A stretch of DNA of 64,000 bases from Hallella seregens ATCC 51272 (GTDB lineage: Bacteria > Bacteroidota > Bacteroidia > Bacteroidales > Bacteroidaceae), in NCBI RefSeq assembly GCF_000518545.1, contig NZ_JADU01000007.1, positions 62,001 through 126,000 of the forward strand. The letters are read 5' to 3'. Below are positions 19,020-27,672 of this stretch, piece by piece (within the stretch, counting starts at the first letter, position 1; each line of letters begins with the position of its first letter). The position numbers were made by a program, and so were the translations under genes. The notes beneath the pieces are model-generated. The model worked only from the letters and a program-made list of their open reading frames with translations. It was not told where the DNA came from and searched no databases.

Positions 19020-21023
19020 TTATTGTGCGGCGGTCTTGTCGGTTTCCAGACCCCAATACGGATTCTGGTACATGGGACTTTCGCTCATGGTGGCGTGGTC
19101 GGGGGCCGTGAGGAGGAACTGTCGCAGCGGCAACGGCTCCAGATAGTGGGCCATCTTCCAGGTGAGTCCATCGTAGAAGTTGTTGTTGTCCTTGATAATC
19201 TCGTGGGGACGGAAGTACTCGCTCTTGCTCTGTGCGGAGACCGTGGCCGCGCTCGACCCGTCGGCCACCACATCCTGGGCGGCATACCAGTGCTGCATCA
19301 CGGTGCCCCAGAAGTGGATGCCCTCGGTGTGGGCGGGAGTAGCAATGAGCTGATCGAAGGCGCGCCAGCGTTTCAGGTCCATGTCGCGCAGCCCCTCGGC
19401 CAGCAGTTCGCAGCGTCTCTCGCGACGGATGTTGTAGAGCACCTTGTCGGTGAGCACCTTGCCGGCGGTGTAAGCACCCCAGTCTCCGGTCTCCTTGCTC
19501 ATGTCTGTGGCATTGATGGTGACGTTGGGATCGATGGCATCGCCGGTGAATCCGGCTGCGGTGCGCACTGCTCTCCAGTATTCTAAGGTGTGGCCGGTGC
19601 CCAGATTGCCGGTGAGCATGTACTCTGCTTCCATGTAATTGAGCAGGGCTTCGGTGGCGCGGAAGACGACGCAGGCGTTGTAACTTCCGCCGTTGGCGGT
19701 GAGCGAGCGGTCGTGGGTCATGCCTTTGCGAATGGCGTAGCCCGTGATGTAGCCGTCCTCGGCGTTGGAAATGAGGATGTTGGGCACGGGCTCGATCTCG
19801 GTCCAGTGGGTGCCGGCCTCGTCTGTGACGTTGATAAAGGCGTTTCTGTCGCCCGGTTTCTTGAGCATGACGGTGAGACGCGGGTCGCGATCGACGGTCA
19901 CCTTGCTGACGGAAGTGTCGCTGTAGGTGTAGCTCGAGGCGTAGATGGGCTTGCCGTCTTTCATGACATAGCTCTCAATAAGGCTTCGAGTGAAGCCGGT
20001 GCCGATGTTACCTTTCTGAACTGCGACCTCAATGTCGTTCTGTACGCCGAGCGACTTGCTGTATTGCCGCCAGAGAAGCACCTCGGGAGTCTTGGAGCAG
20101 TCGGTTGTTCCCCAGATGTCGAGATAGGGATTGTCCTGCCCGAGCGCCTGGGGCACGGTGCCGTTGTTGACCGACAGCTGCCCCTTATACTTCTCTGCAA
20201 CCTTTTCTGCAGCGTCCACGCTTTGCTGGAGGAACCACCGTGCCTCCTGCTGGATGGAACCTGCAGGGAACTGATAGCCGCTGTTCTTGCTGGCTCCGGG
20301 CCATCCGGTGCCGTTGGGCACGAAAGGTGTCTCGGCAAAATTGGTGAGCCAGGAGCCCTCGTACAGGGCGACGCGGCTCTTGAAGAGCTGCACGGCATCG
20401 TAGCCAATGCGTGTGGTGGCTACGGTGTGGCCCTCCATGTAGGTGGCTGCCGTATCGAGATTGTTGAGGATAAAGCGCGCCACCTCGTTGCAAGGCTGCC
20501 GGTTGCTGGCCGCCACGAGGTCTGCTTCCACGTCTTTCATGGCCACGGTGAGGATGGGAAGGTCGCCGAATTTCTGGAGCAAGTCGAAGTAAGCGAATGC
20601 CCGCAGGAAGTAAAGCTCCCCAATATACTGCTTGATATTGGCTTCCGAACCGTTGATGGCTTTGGCATTATACTTGGGCAAAATCTTCCCCAACTGGTAG
20701 TTTACGTTGCGTACACGGGTCCAGTTCCAGTCGTCGTTGGTGTTGCTGGTACGGTAGAGCGTGGTGGAAAACTGGTTGCCTGGCGTGCGCGACATTTGGT
20801 TGTCGGTGTTGTTGTCGCTGGTATAGGTGCCGTAATTCCAGCCTCCATGTCCGGGCAGAATGTCGGTATAGAGCTGGTTTGCGGCTGCCTGCAGCTGATC
20901 TTCGCTGGTGTAGAAGTTCTCGGGAGTGATACTTGACGGTGGGTCTTGCTCCAGAAAGTCGTTGCAAGAGGCCAAGCCGGCCGTGAGGGCCAGGGCCAAC
21001 AGGGAAATCTTATAGCGTTTCAT
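19020..21023 (-). CDS. SusD/RagB-family starch-binding-like outer-membrane lipoprotein
   Basis: This is the surface glycan-binding lid of the SusC importer. The lipobox is GLASC (Cys20) followed by NDFLEQDPPSSITPENFYTS, the standard SusD opening. Tetratricopeptide-like helices follow (LYFLRAFAYFDLLQKFGDLP, about residue 150), and the C-terminal half carries RREERRCELLAEG-type helices (RRERRCELLAEGLRDMDLKRW), as in RagB/SusD. Length is 667 residues. It is 16 bp after susC and in the same transcript, which ends at the hairpin at 18962. Its position suggests binding of arabinan, galactan or rhamnogalacturonan oligosaccharides, but the ligand is not readable from the sequence. Confidence 0.96.
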   Translation of the reverse strand: MKRYKISLLALALTAGLASCNDFLEQDPPSSITPENFYTSEDQLQAAANQLYTDILPGHGGWNYGTYTSDNNTDNQMSRTPGNQFSTTLYRTSNTNDDWNWTRVRNVNYQLGKILPKYNAKAINGSEANIKQYIGELYFLRAFAYFDLLQKFGDLPILTVAMKDVEADLVAASNRQPCNEVARFILNNLDTAATYMEGHTVATTRIGYDAVQLFKSRVALYEGSWLTNFAETPFVPNGTGWPGASKNSGYQFPAGSIQQEARWFLQQSVDAAEKVAEKYKGQLSVNNGTVPQALGQDNPYLDIWGTTDCSKTPEVLLWRQYSKSLGVQNDIEVAVQKGNIGTGFTRSLIESYVMKDGKPIYASSYTYSDTSVSKVTVDRDPRLTVMLKKPGDRNAFINVTDEAGTHWTEIEPVPNILISNAEDGYITGYAIRKGMTHDRSLTANGGSYNACVVFRATEALLNYMEAEYMLTGNLGTGHTLEYWRAVRTAAGFTGDAIDPNVTINATDMSKETGDWGAYTAGKVLTDKVLYNIRRERRCELLAEGLRDMDLKRWRAFDQLIATPAHTEGIHFWGTVMQHWYAAQDVVADGSSAATVSAQSKSEYFRPHEIIKDNNNFYDGLTWKMAHYLEPLPLRQFLLTAPDHATMSESPMYQNPYWGLETDKTAAQ

Positions 21024-21039
21024 AATAGCATGCGGGGGG

Positions 21040-24000
21040 TTAGAAGGTTACGTTAAGACCAAAGGAGAATGTCTTGGAGAGCGGATAACCGTTGGAATGC
21101 TTGGCGTCTTTGCCAATCATTTCGGGGTCGAACTGCTCGGGCATGCTCGTGATGGTAAAGAGGTTCTCGGCGGAAAAGAAGACCCGGAGATTGGTGATGC
21201 TCCACTTTCCTGTGATGTTTCGTGGGATGGTATAGCCCAATTGCAGGTTCTTCAAACGCATGTAGGCGGCATTCATCAGGTAGCGAGTCTGGCACTGTTC
21301 GTTCTTGTCGCTGAACGTGGCACGCGGCAGGAAAGCGTCCTGATTGGCACTTTGGTAGCCGTTGGCCACCGACCAGGTGTTGGCATCACGGTAGTAATCC
21401 TTGACGGCGGTGATGCCGGTGGCCCACCATTCCCAAGAGTTGGTTGCCCCAAAGTAGTACTCCAGAGAACCCCATGAGCCGCCGAGCCACGAGTCGCGCT
21501 TGAGCACACCTTGGAAGAAGGCTCGGAAGTCGAAGCCTTTCCAGCTGGCATTCAGGTCGAGACCAAAGAGATAACGCGGCGTGGAATTACCAATGACCTT
21601 CAGGTCGCCGTGGTCGGCCAGCGTGCGTGCGCCGGCAGAAATCTTCTTGTCGTTGTTAGTATCTTCGTACATGATGTCGCCGGCCGCCCAGTTGCTGCCC
21701 AGTGTACTTTGGTCGGCATGGGCCAGATGGGCGTTCATTTCGTCGTTGCTCTTGGCAATTCCGATGGTTGTATAGCCCCAGATTTCGTTCAGATAGCGGC
21801 CTGCAATGTAGGTGTCTATAGAGTTGGTGGGGTTGTTGGGGTAGCGCGTAATCTTGGTGCGGGCATCCGAAAGGTTCAGTGTAATGCCATAGTTCAGCCC
21901 GTTGGACAGCCGGTCGTGCCAGCTGATTTGGAATTCCCAGCCGGTGGTACGCAGGTCGGTGTTGTTGGTTTGGGGAACATTGGTGCCCAGGATGGCGGGA
22001 AGTTCGGGGGCGTTGCCCATCATGTTCTTGGTGTTGCGGATGTACCATTCAAAGATTCCGCTCAGCCGATTGTTCAGGAAACCGAAGTCGAGTCCAATGT
22101 TATAGCTCTCGGAAGTCTCCCAAGTGAGCAGTGCAGAAACCAGTCCCGGCGCGGCGGTGGTGTTGGGTCTCACGCCATTTTGCAGCCAGTTGCCGGCAGA
22201 AGAGCGGTAGCTGATGGTCTGATAAGTTTGGTACCAGTTGTCGAGGTTCTGGTTGCCGAGGTTGCCATACGAGGCGCGCAGCTTCAGATTGCTGAGCCAA
22301 CTCTTGGTCTCTTCCATGAAATTCTCTTCCGAGATGCGCCATCCCATCGAGAAAGAGGGGAACAGCTTCCACATCTTGTCGGTGCGGAATCTGGAAGTGC
22401 CGTCGTAGCGCAGGTTGACTTCGGCCAGATAACGTTCGTTGTAGTTGTAGTTGAGTCGTCCGAAGAATCCGGCCGTCTGCCACTGATTGCGTGCGCCGTT
22501 CGTACTCGGCACCACGGCCTTGCCGTCGTAGCTCAGCCCGCTGGTCAGGTCAACTTCGGGCTTGAAGGGGTCGAGGATGCCGTCTCGCTGCAGTCCGAAC
22601 TCGGTGCGCTTCAGCTGTTCGGCCTGGAATCCGGCCATGATGTGGAAGTTATGCCTTGCGGCCAGCGACCAGGAGTATTCGCTGTAGGCCTGGAAATTCA
22701 GGTAATTGTCCTTGTACTCGTCTTCGTGCACGTTGGAGTTCTGGTTGTAAATGATGGGATCGCCGGCCACGTTGTGGTTGTAAGTGCGCTGGCTGTCCCA
22801 GTGACGTATCCTGTTGTCTATCTTGTAATTGAAGTCGATGTGCGTCACCCAGTTCTTGACGGGCTCGAGCACCAGTCCCAGCTGATGGTAGATGACGTCC
22901 TGCTCCTTTCGGTCTTCGCCGCCGGTGGCCAGTCCGAGGGCGGGCGACGGCGAGCTGTAGAGATAGCCGTTGCGGTCGTAGAGCGGCAGCATGGGCCAGC
23001 CCTGGCGGGCCATGTCGCTGTACAGGGCGTCGGTGAGGGCCGCCGGACGCTTGTAGTTGGTGCGGGTGAAGCGCATGTTGTAGTTCACGCGGGCCCAGGG
23101 AGAAACCTCTCCACTGAGCTTGACGGTACCGTTGTAGCGGTGGTAATTGTCGCTGCCCATGTCGATGAATCCACCGTTGTAGAGGTAGTTGCCCGAGAGG
23201 TAGTAGTTGAATTTTTCGTTTCCTCCGCTCACGCTGGCATTGTGTTCTTGGGCGAAGGCCGTGTTCTTGTAGACCACGTCGTACCAGTCTACGTCGTCGA
23301 TGCCATAGCCGTAGCCATCGGCCCACGTCGTGCCGTTGAGGGTAGGAATGGCATAAAGCAGGGTGCCGTCGGCGGTTTTGCGCACGCCGGGACTCACGGG
23401 GGTGGCATTGTGATAGTCCACAATCTGCTTCATGCGGTCGTTCTCGAAGAACACGGTGCTGCCCGTATTGGTGCGGGCGTCGTTCATCCAGCTGGCGAAG
23501 TCTACGGAGTTCATCATGTGCTTGCCGCGAATCAGGTTGCTGAAACGGAAGCTGTTGTTGTAGTTCACCGTCACGCGGCCGTCCCTGCCGCCGCTCTTGG
23601 TGGTGATGAGAATCACGCCGAACGGTGCGCGCGAACCGTAGATGCTCGAGGCTGCAGCGTCTTTCAGCACGGAGATGCTCTCGATGTCCTGCGGGTTCAC
23701 GGTGTTAATGTCACCCTCCATGCCGTCGATGAGGATCAGCGGCTCACCTTTGGAACCCTCACCGATGGTGGCCGTGCCGCGCACGTTGATGCTGGGATTG
23801 GAGTCCAGCGAGCCGCCCGACGAGCTGGAAATCTGCAGTCCCGGAACCACGCCCTGCAGGGCTTGGGCTGCGCTCTGCACCGGCCGTTGGGCCAGTTCGT
23901 CGCCTTTGACCACAGCCACGGCCCCAGTGAGGTTCACCTTTTTCTGTGTGCCGAAGCCCACAACAACCACTTCGTTCAGGTTCTGGGAGTTCTCGATGAG

Positions 24001-24339
24001 CGTAATCCGGGCGGAGCCGCTGCCGGCTTTCACGGTTTGCGGTTTGTAGCCCACGTAGGAAATCTCGAGCAAATCGCCGGGTTTGGCCTTGACAGTGTAG
24101 TTTCCGTCAAGGTCGGTCACGGTGCCTTCCTGGGTGCCCACCACCTTGATGGTGGCACCGATGATGGCTTCGCCGTTGGCGTCCACCACCCGCCCGTTCA
24201 CCATTCCGGCCTGCTGGATGGTCTGAGTGGCGTTGATGCCGGCACGCAGCGGCTGCGGAAGCCCTACGAACAAGGCGGAGGCCAATATCGACGACAGGAG
24301 AATGCGCTGTGTCGATGATGGATTAGGTTTCTGTTTCAT
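21040..24339 (-). CDS. SusC/RagA-family TonB-dependent transporter
   Basis: This is the outer-membrane importer of oligosaccharides, powered by TonB. After the signal peptide comes a carboxypeptidase-D-like regulatory domain (VNGRVVDANGEAIIGATIKV, about 48-125). The TonB-box region (NEVVVVGFGTQKK) and the plug (VPGLQISSSSGGS, then the SusC signature ISVLKDAAASSIYGSRAPFG) follow. The 22-strand barrel runs to the C-terminal Phe (FGLNVTF). Length is 1,099 residues, normal for the family. A minus-strand TATATTTG at 24404-24411 lies about 65 nt upstream of the start. It leads the susC-susD pair. No anti-sigma-interacting N-terminal extension is present. Confidence 0.97.
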   Translation of the reverse strand: MKQKPNPSSTQRILLSSILASALFVGLPQPLRAGINATQTIQQAGMVNGRVVDANGEAIIGATIKVVGTQEGTVTDLDGNYTVKAKPGDLLEISYVGYKPQTVKAGSGSARITLIENSQNLNEVVVVGFGTQKKVNLTGAVAVVKGDELAQRPVQSAAQALQGVVPGLQISSSSGGSLDSNPSINVRGTATIGEGSKGEPLILIDGMEGDINTVNPQDIESISVLKDAAASSIYGSRAPFGVILITTKSGGRDGRVTVNYNNSFRFSNLIRGKHMMNSVDFASWMNDARTNTGSTVFFENDRMKQIVDYHNATPVSPGVRKTADGTLLYAIPTLNGTTWADGYGYGIDDVDWYDVVYKNTAFAQEHNASVSGGNEKFNYYLSGNYLYNGGFIDMGSDNYHRYNGTVKLSGEVSPWARVNYNMRFTRTNYKRPAALTDALYSDMARQGWPMLPLYDRNGYLYSSPSPALGLATGGEDRKEQDVIYHQLGLVLEPVKNWVTHIDFNYKIDNRIRHWDSQRTYNHNVAGDPIIYNQNSNVHEDEYKDNYLNFQAYSEYSWSLAARHNFHIMAGFQAEQLKRTEFGLQRDGILDPFKPEVDLTSGLSYDGKAVVPSTNGARNQWQTAGFFGRLNYNYNERYLAEVNLRYDGTSRFRTDKMWKLFPSFSMGWRISEENFMEETKSWLSNLKLRASYGNLGNQNLDNWYQTYQTISYRSSAGNWLQNGVRPNTTAAPGLVSALLTWETSESYNIGLDFGFLNNRLSGIFEWYIRNTKNMMGNAPELPAILGTNVPQTNNTDLRTTGWEFQISWHDRLSNGLNYGITLNLSDARTKITRYPNNPTNSIDTYIAGRYLNEIWGYTTIGIAKSNDEMNAHLAHADQSTLGSNWAAGDIMYEDTNNDKKISAGARTLADHGDLKVIGNSTPRYLFGLDLNASWKGFDFRAFFQGVLKRDSWLGGSWGSLEYYFGATNSWEWWATGITAVKDYYRDANTWSVANGYQSANQDAFLPRATFSDKNEQCQTRYLMNAAYMRLKNLQLGYTIPRNITGKWSITNLRVFFSAENLFTITSMPEQFDPEMIGKDAKHSNGYPLSKTFSFGLNVTF

Positions 24340-24494
24340 GGGTCGTTAATGTTTTTAATTGTTATAGGTTGTCTTTGTTTCTTCGGTTTCATCGATTACC
24401 TTGCAAATATAACATAAGTTCATACACGCCGCTGTGTTCTGTAACATAAATTAAGATTCAATTGCGGCATGCCGGAAAAAAGACCCGCATGGGC

Positions 24495-24525
24495 TTGCCG
24501 TTGTCGGGCGAATGGCTTACTTTTG
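24495..24525 (+). promoter_or_regulatory. Promoter of the second GH43 gene
   Basis: TTG (24495-24497), 20 nt, then TACTTTTG (24518-24525). The start codon at 24547 gives a leader of about 15 nt. It is divergent from the susC promoter region at 24404. Confidence 0.75.
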
Positions 24526-24546
24526 CAGCGTCAACAACAAGCTATC

Positions 24547-25542
24547 ATGATGTACAACCTCTTGTTTTCTCTGGCTATGGCCCTTTCGACGGCCCAGCCC
24601 ATGGCGGCTGCCGAACCGGCAGATACGTCCCAAACCGTGGCCTTGGCCGACATCCGGCTGAGCGATCCTTGCATTCTGGCCGACCCCGTGACCCACCTTT
24701 ATTATATGACAGGCACCGGCGGGCTGCTCTGGAAGAGCCCAGACCTGAAGCGTTGGACGGGCCCTTACCGCGTGGCTCGGCCCGACAGCAGCTCGTGGAT
24801 GGGCCCGAACCCGATGATTTGGGCGGCGGAGCTGCACCGCTATCAAGGCAAATACTACTATTTTGCCACCTTTACCAACGAGGCGGTGAAGATAGACACG
24901 GTGGCGGGAAACGTGATTGACCGCCGGGCCAGCCACGTGCTGGTGAGCGACAAGGCCGAGGGCCCATACCGGCCGATGCGCGACAAGACCTATCTGCCGG
25001 CCTCCAAGCCCACGCTCGACGGAACGTTCTGGGTGGATGCCGACGGGAAACCGTATATGGTGTACTGTTGGGAGTGGCTGCAAAATGGCAACGGCACGGT
25101 CGATAAAATAGAACTCAAGGCCGACCTGAGCGGCAGCATCGGCGAGGGCAAGACGCTCTTCTGGGCCAGCGACAGCCCTTGGAGCAGGGAGATGGTGGAC
25201 GGCAGGGTGCGCCCCAACAAGGTGACCGACGGCCCTTGGCTCTTCCGCACCGGCACGGGTCGGCTGGGCATGCTCTGGACCAGCTGGGTGATGGACGTCT
25301 ATACGCAGGGCGTGGCCTACTCGCAGAGCGGCACGCTCGACGGCCCCTGGCTCCAGGAGCCGGATCCGATAACGCCTCCCAATTACGGCCACGGCATGCT
25401 TTTCCAGACCTTTGAGGGGCAGTGGCTCATGGCCGTGCACAGCCACGACAGCTCCACGGGCCGTACCATCCGCAAGCCCTGCCTGTTCGAGGTGGATCTG
25501 TCGGGCGACAAACTGAAGGTGGGCAAGCGGATATTGCCCTGA
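24547..25542 (+). CDS. Secreted glycoside hydrolase family 43 protein
   Basis: This is a five-bladed-propeller glycosidase, probably acting on arabinan. The signal peptide (LLFSLAMALSTAQPMAAA) precedes LSDPCILADP (base Asp, about residue 40), LDGTFWVDADGKPYMVY (middle Asp) and VTDGPWLFRT. In that last position most GH43 enzymes have Glu (EGP), whereas this protein has Asp. I chose the ATG pair at 24547/24550. An upstream in-frame start at 24469 would include the promoter. Length is 331 residues. It converges on the GH105 gene with only 4 bp between stops and no room for a terminator. Its place next to susC makes it a likely member of the pectin locus. Confidence 0.85.
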   Translation: MMYNLLFSLAMALSTAQPMAAAEPADTSQTVALADIRLSDPCILADPVTHLYYMTGTGGLLWKSPDLKRWTGPYRVARPDSSSWMGPNPMIWAAELHRYQGKYYYFATFTNEAVKIDTVAGNVIDRRASHVLVSDKAEGPYRPMRDKTYLPASKPTLDGTFWVDADGKPYMVYCWEWLQNGNGTVDKIELKADLSGSIGEGKTLFWASDSPWSREMVDGRVRPNKVTDGPWLFRTGTGRLGMLWTSWVMDVYTQGVAYSQSGTLDGPWLQEPDPITPPNYGHGMLFQTFEGQWLMAVHSHDSSTGRTIRKPCLFEVDLSGDKLKVGKRILP

Positions 25543-25546
25543 CAAC

Positions 25547-26689
25547 TTACCGCCCGAGGTAGCGGTGATACTCGCAGGCGGCCAGCAAGAAAGCCCCGGT
25601 GCCGAAGTTGGTCTGCGAATTTTGGTCGACCACCTGGCCGGGAATGGCTTTCTCGCCGATGGGCTGCACGTAGCCGATACCGCCATCCGGTTGCAGGGCC
25701 GTCTCGGTGAGGTAGCGCCAGGCGCGGTCGATGGCTTTCGTGACGGGCTTCTGCGGAGCCAGCTCGCCATGGTTCACGCCCCACAGCAGCCCGTAGGCAA
25801 AGAGCGCCGTGCCCGATGTTTCGGGGCCGGGAGCCTGTTTGGGGTCGAGCATGGAGCGTGTCCAGTAGCCTTGTTTCTGCTGGGCCTGCACCACGGCCTT
25901 GGCCAGCCGCTTGTACTTTTCGAGGAAGAACGCGTAGTGGCGGCAGCTGCGCGGCAGGTCTTGCAGCACCTTGGCCAGGCCGGCCAGCACCCATCCGTCG
26001 CCGCGTGCCCAGAAGTCTTTCTTGCCGCTGGCCGTGGCATGCCGGGGGTAGACATACTTTCCGTCGCGGAAGTAGAGGCCCGTCTCGTCGTCGAGCATGA
26101 TGGAATCGGCATAGCACACGTAGTCGTAGAGCTTGTCCAGATAGGCCGCATCGCCCGTCAGACGGTACATTTTGGTCATGACGGGCATCACCATGTAGAG
26201 CGCGTCGGCCCACCACCAGTAGTCGTTGGCGGCCGACCGCACCTGGTAGCCCATGACCTCGCGGGCGCGCTGCACCATGCGTTCGTTGCGGGCCGACGCC
26301 CCTTGGGCGTTGGCCATCCAGTAGAGGTCGATGTAAGTTTGGAAACAGATTTGCCAGTCGCCGAAGAGCACGTGCTGCTGGCCTTCGCCATACTGGCGGT
26401 ATTTCCACTTCGCGGGGTCGGTTTCGCGGGCCCCTTGCCACAGGTTGTGCTCGGCCCAGCGCGTGCTGTAGTCTTGCCAGGCGGCTTGTCCCAGCAGTTG
26501 GCAAGCCTCCATGTTGCCCGTATGGTACACGGCTTCGTCCCAAAAGCTGCGCACTTCGGGCTTGTGGTTCTCTTGCCAATGGTTGTTTACGCGGGTGATG
26601 AGGGCGGCCACCTGCTCTCGGGTCCAGTTCCTGGCCTGTAGGCCAAGGCCGAATGCCAGCAGCAAGGCCATAATCAGAGTCTTTCTCAT
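25547..26689 (-). CDS. Unsaturated rhamnogalacturonyl hydrolase, GH105
   Basis: It removes the unsaturated galacturonate left at the end of RG-I oligosaccharides by lyases such as the PL11 enzyme. It is a 380-residue (alpha/alpha)6 barrel with a signal peptide (LIMALLLAFGLGLQA). The family signatures are NDYWWWADALYMVMP, with the catalytic Asp in WWADAL, then FWARGDGWVLAGLAKVL and SQTNFGTGAFLLAACEY at the C-terminus. The size matches YteR/YesR. The export signal suggests action in the periplasm. Together with PL11 it is strong evidence that the target is rhamnogalacturonan-I. Confidence 0.93.
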   Translation of the reverse strand: MRKTLIMALLLAFGLGLQARNWTREQVAALITRVNNHWQENHKPEVRSFWDEAVYHTGNMEACQLLGQAAWQDYSTRWAEHNLWQGARETDPAKWKYRQYGEGQQHVLFGDWQICFQTYIDLYWMANAQGASARNERMVQRAREVMGYQVRSAANDYWWWADALYMVMPVMTKMYRLTGDAAYLDKLYDYVCYADSIMLDDETGLYFRDGKYVYPRHATASGKKDFWARGDGWVLAGLAKVLQDLPRSCRHYAFFLEKYKRLAKAVVQAQQKQGYWTRSMLDPKQAPGPETSGTALFAYGLLWGVNHGELAPQKPVTKAIDRAWRYLTETALQPDGGIGYVQPIGEKAIPGQVVDQNSQTNFGTGAFLLAACEYHRYLGR

Positions 26690-26771
26690 GGTCGGTTTTA
26701 TGATTGGGTTTATGGATGGGCGGTTGTCGTGCCGGCGTGCCTGTCCTGTGCGGCGGCGTGCCGGCGCCGGC

Positions 26772-27668
26772 CTATTGCCGGTTGGCGTCTATCAGTTCCA
26801 CGAGCCGGTCGCTGTCGTGCGACACGACCTTGCGGCAGAACATCTTGCCCGAGGCCAGCAGTGTGTCGAGGTCTGACTCGTCGAGCACCTTGACCACGGG
26901 GTGGTAGTGAATGTAGGTGAGGGGCGTGAGGGCCGCCAGACTCTGGTATCGCCCCTCGGCCAGCATGCAGCGCGAGGCGAAGCCTGAGTTGAAAGCCACG
27001 GTCTGGACGAAGGTCTCGGCCGGGCAGAAGCTGGTCTTGAAGTAGCCCACGAGGTGCGCATTGCCGTCCCACTCCTCGACGACCAGCCGGGCCAGGTCGG
27101 GCGTGATGGCCCACCAGGCTGCACCTTTATATAAGGTATAGGTCTTGCCCGGGCAGTGAATGCGCAGCGTTTTCTGTACGCCCGTGGCCGCCACGAGGCG
27201 GCGCAGGGCCACGCGCAGCTTGCTCTGCAGGCTGCCGGCGGGCCATGGACGGCTGGCCAGGAAGCGGAAGTCGCGGTAGTTGCGCGAGGCCTTGCCCTGG
27301 CGGAGCATGGAGATACCCTGCAGGAACTCCCGGCCCCCGGCCTCGCTGAAGAAGCGTTTGATGCGGCCGTTGCCCCACAGCGGGTAGTCCATGCCGCTGA
27401 GGGTGATGAGATAATCAGCCCGGCCGTAGTAGAGGGCGGCGCGGATAAGCTCCACCTGATACTCCACTTCGTTGAGGCTTCCCCACACCACATCGACGCG
27501 ATGCTCGATGAAACGGATGTTGGGCCGGTCGAGCCGCTCCTGGAACGGACGGATGTCGGCCTTGCGGTCGATGTGGATATAGAACTCCGAGTCCTCGGGA
27601 AGGCTGTTCACCAGCCGGGCAAGCTGGCGTGCATCTTGGTGTGCAGAGATGAGAAACGCTAATTTCAT
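26772..27668 (-). CDS. Core-2/I-branching-type N-acetylglucosaminyltransferase-like protein (GT14)
   Basis: This is a 298-residue soluble transferase. The start MKLAFLISAHQDARQLARLV, then FYIHIDRKAD, VVWGSLNEVEYQVELIRAAL and YLITLSGMDYPL are the conserved blocks of the GT14-like Branch family in bacteria. A later WWAITPDLARLV and HYHPVVKVL complete the pattern. Bacterial members usually add a sugar to surface polysaccharide, and donor and acceptor cannot be told from sequence. It starts 4 bp after the flippase gene on the same strand, so the two are cotranscribed and likely act on one glycan. Confidence 0.85.
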   Translation of the reverse strand: MKLAFLISAHQDARQLARLVNSLPEDSEFYIHIDRKADIRPFQERLDRPNIRFIEHRVDVVWGSLNEVEYQVELIRAALYYGRADYLITLSGMDYPLWGNGRIKRFFSEAGGREFLQGISMLRQGKASRNYRDFRFLASRPWPAGSLQSKLRVALRRLVAATGVQKTLRIHCPGKTYTLYKGAAWWAITPDLARLVVEEWDGNAHLVGYFKTSFCPAETFVQTVAFNSGFASRCMLAEGRYQSLAALTPLTYIHYHPVVKVLDESDLDTLLASGKMFCRKVVSHDSDRLVELIDANRQ

Positions 27669-27672
27669 GGGT

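Noticed and set aside
21511..24318. 935-codon plus-strand ORF opposite susC
   Set aside because: It is the antisense shadow of the SusC gene, whose frame carries all family motifs. Its translation is low-complexity (H/V/G/A-rich) without domains.
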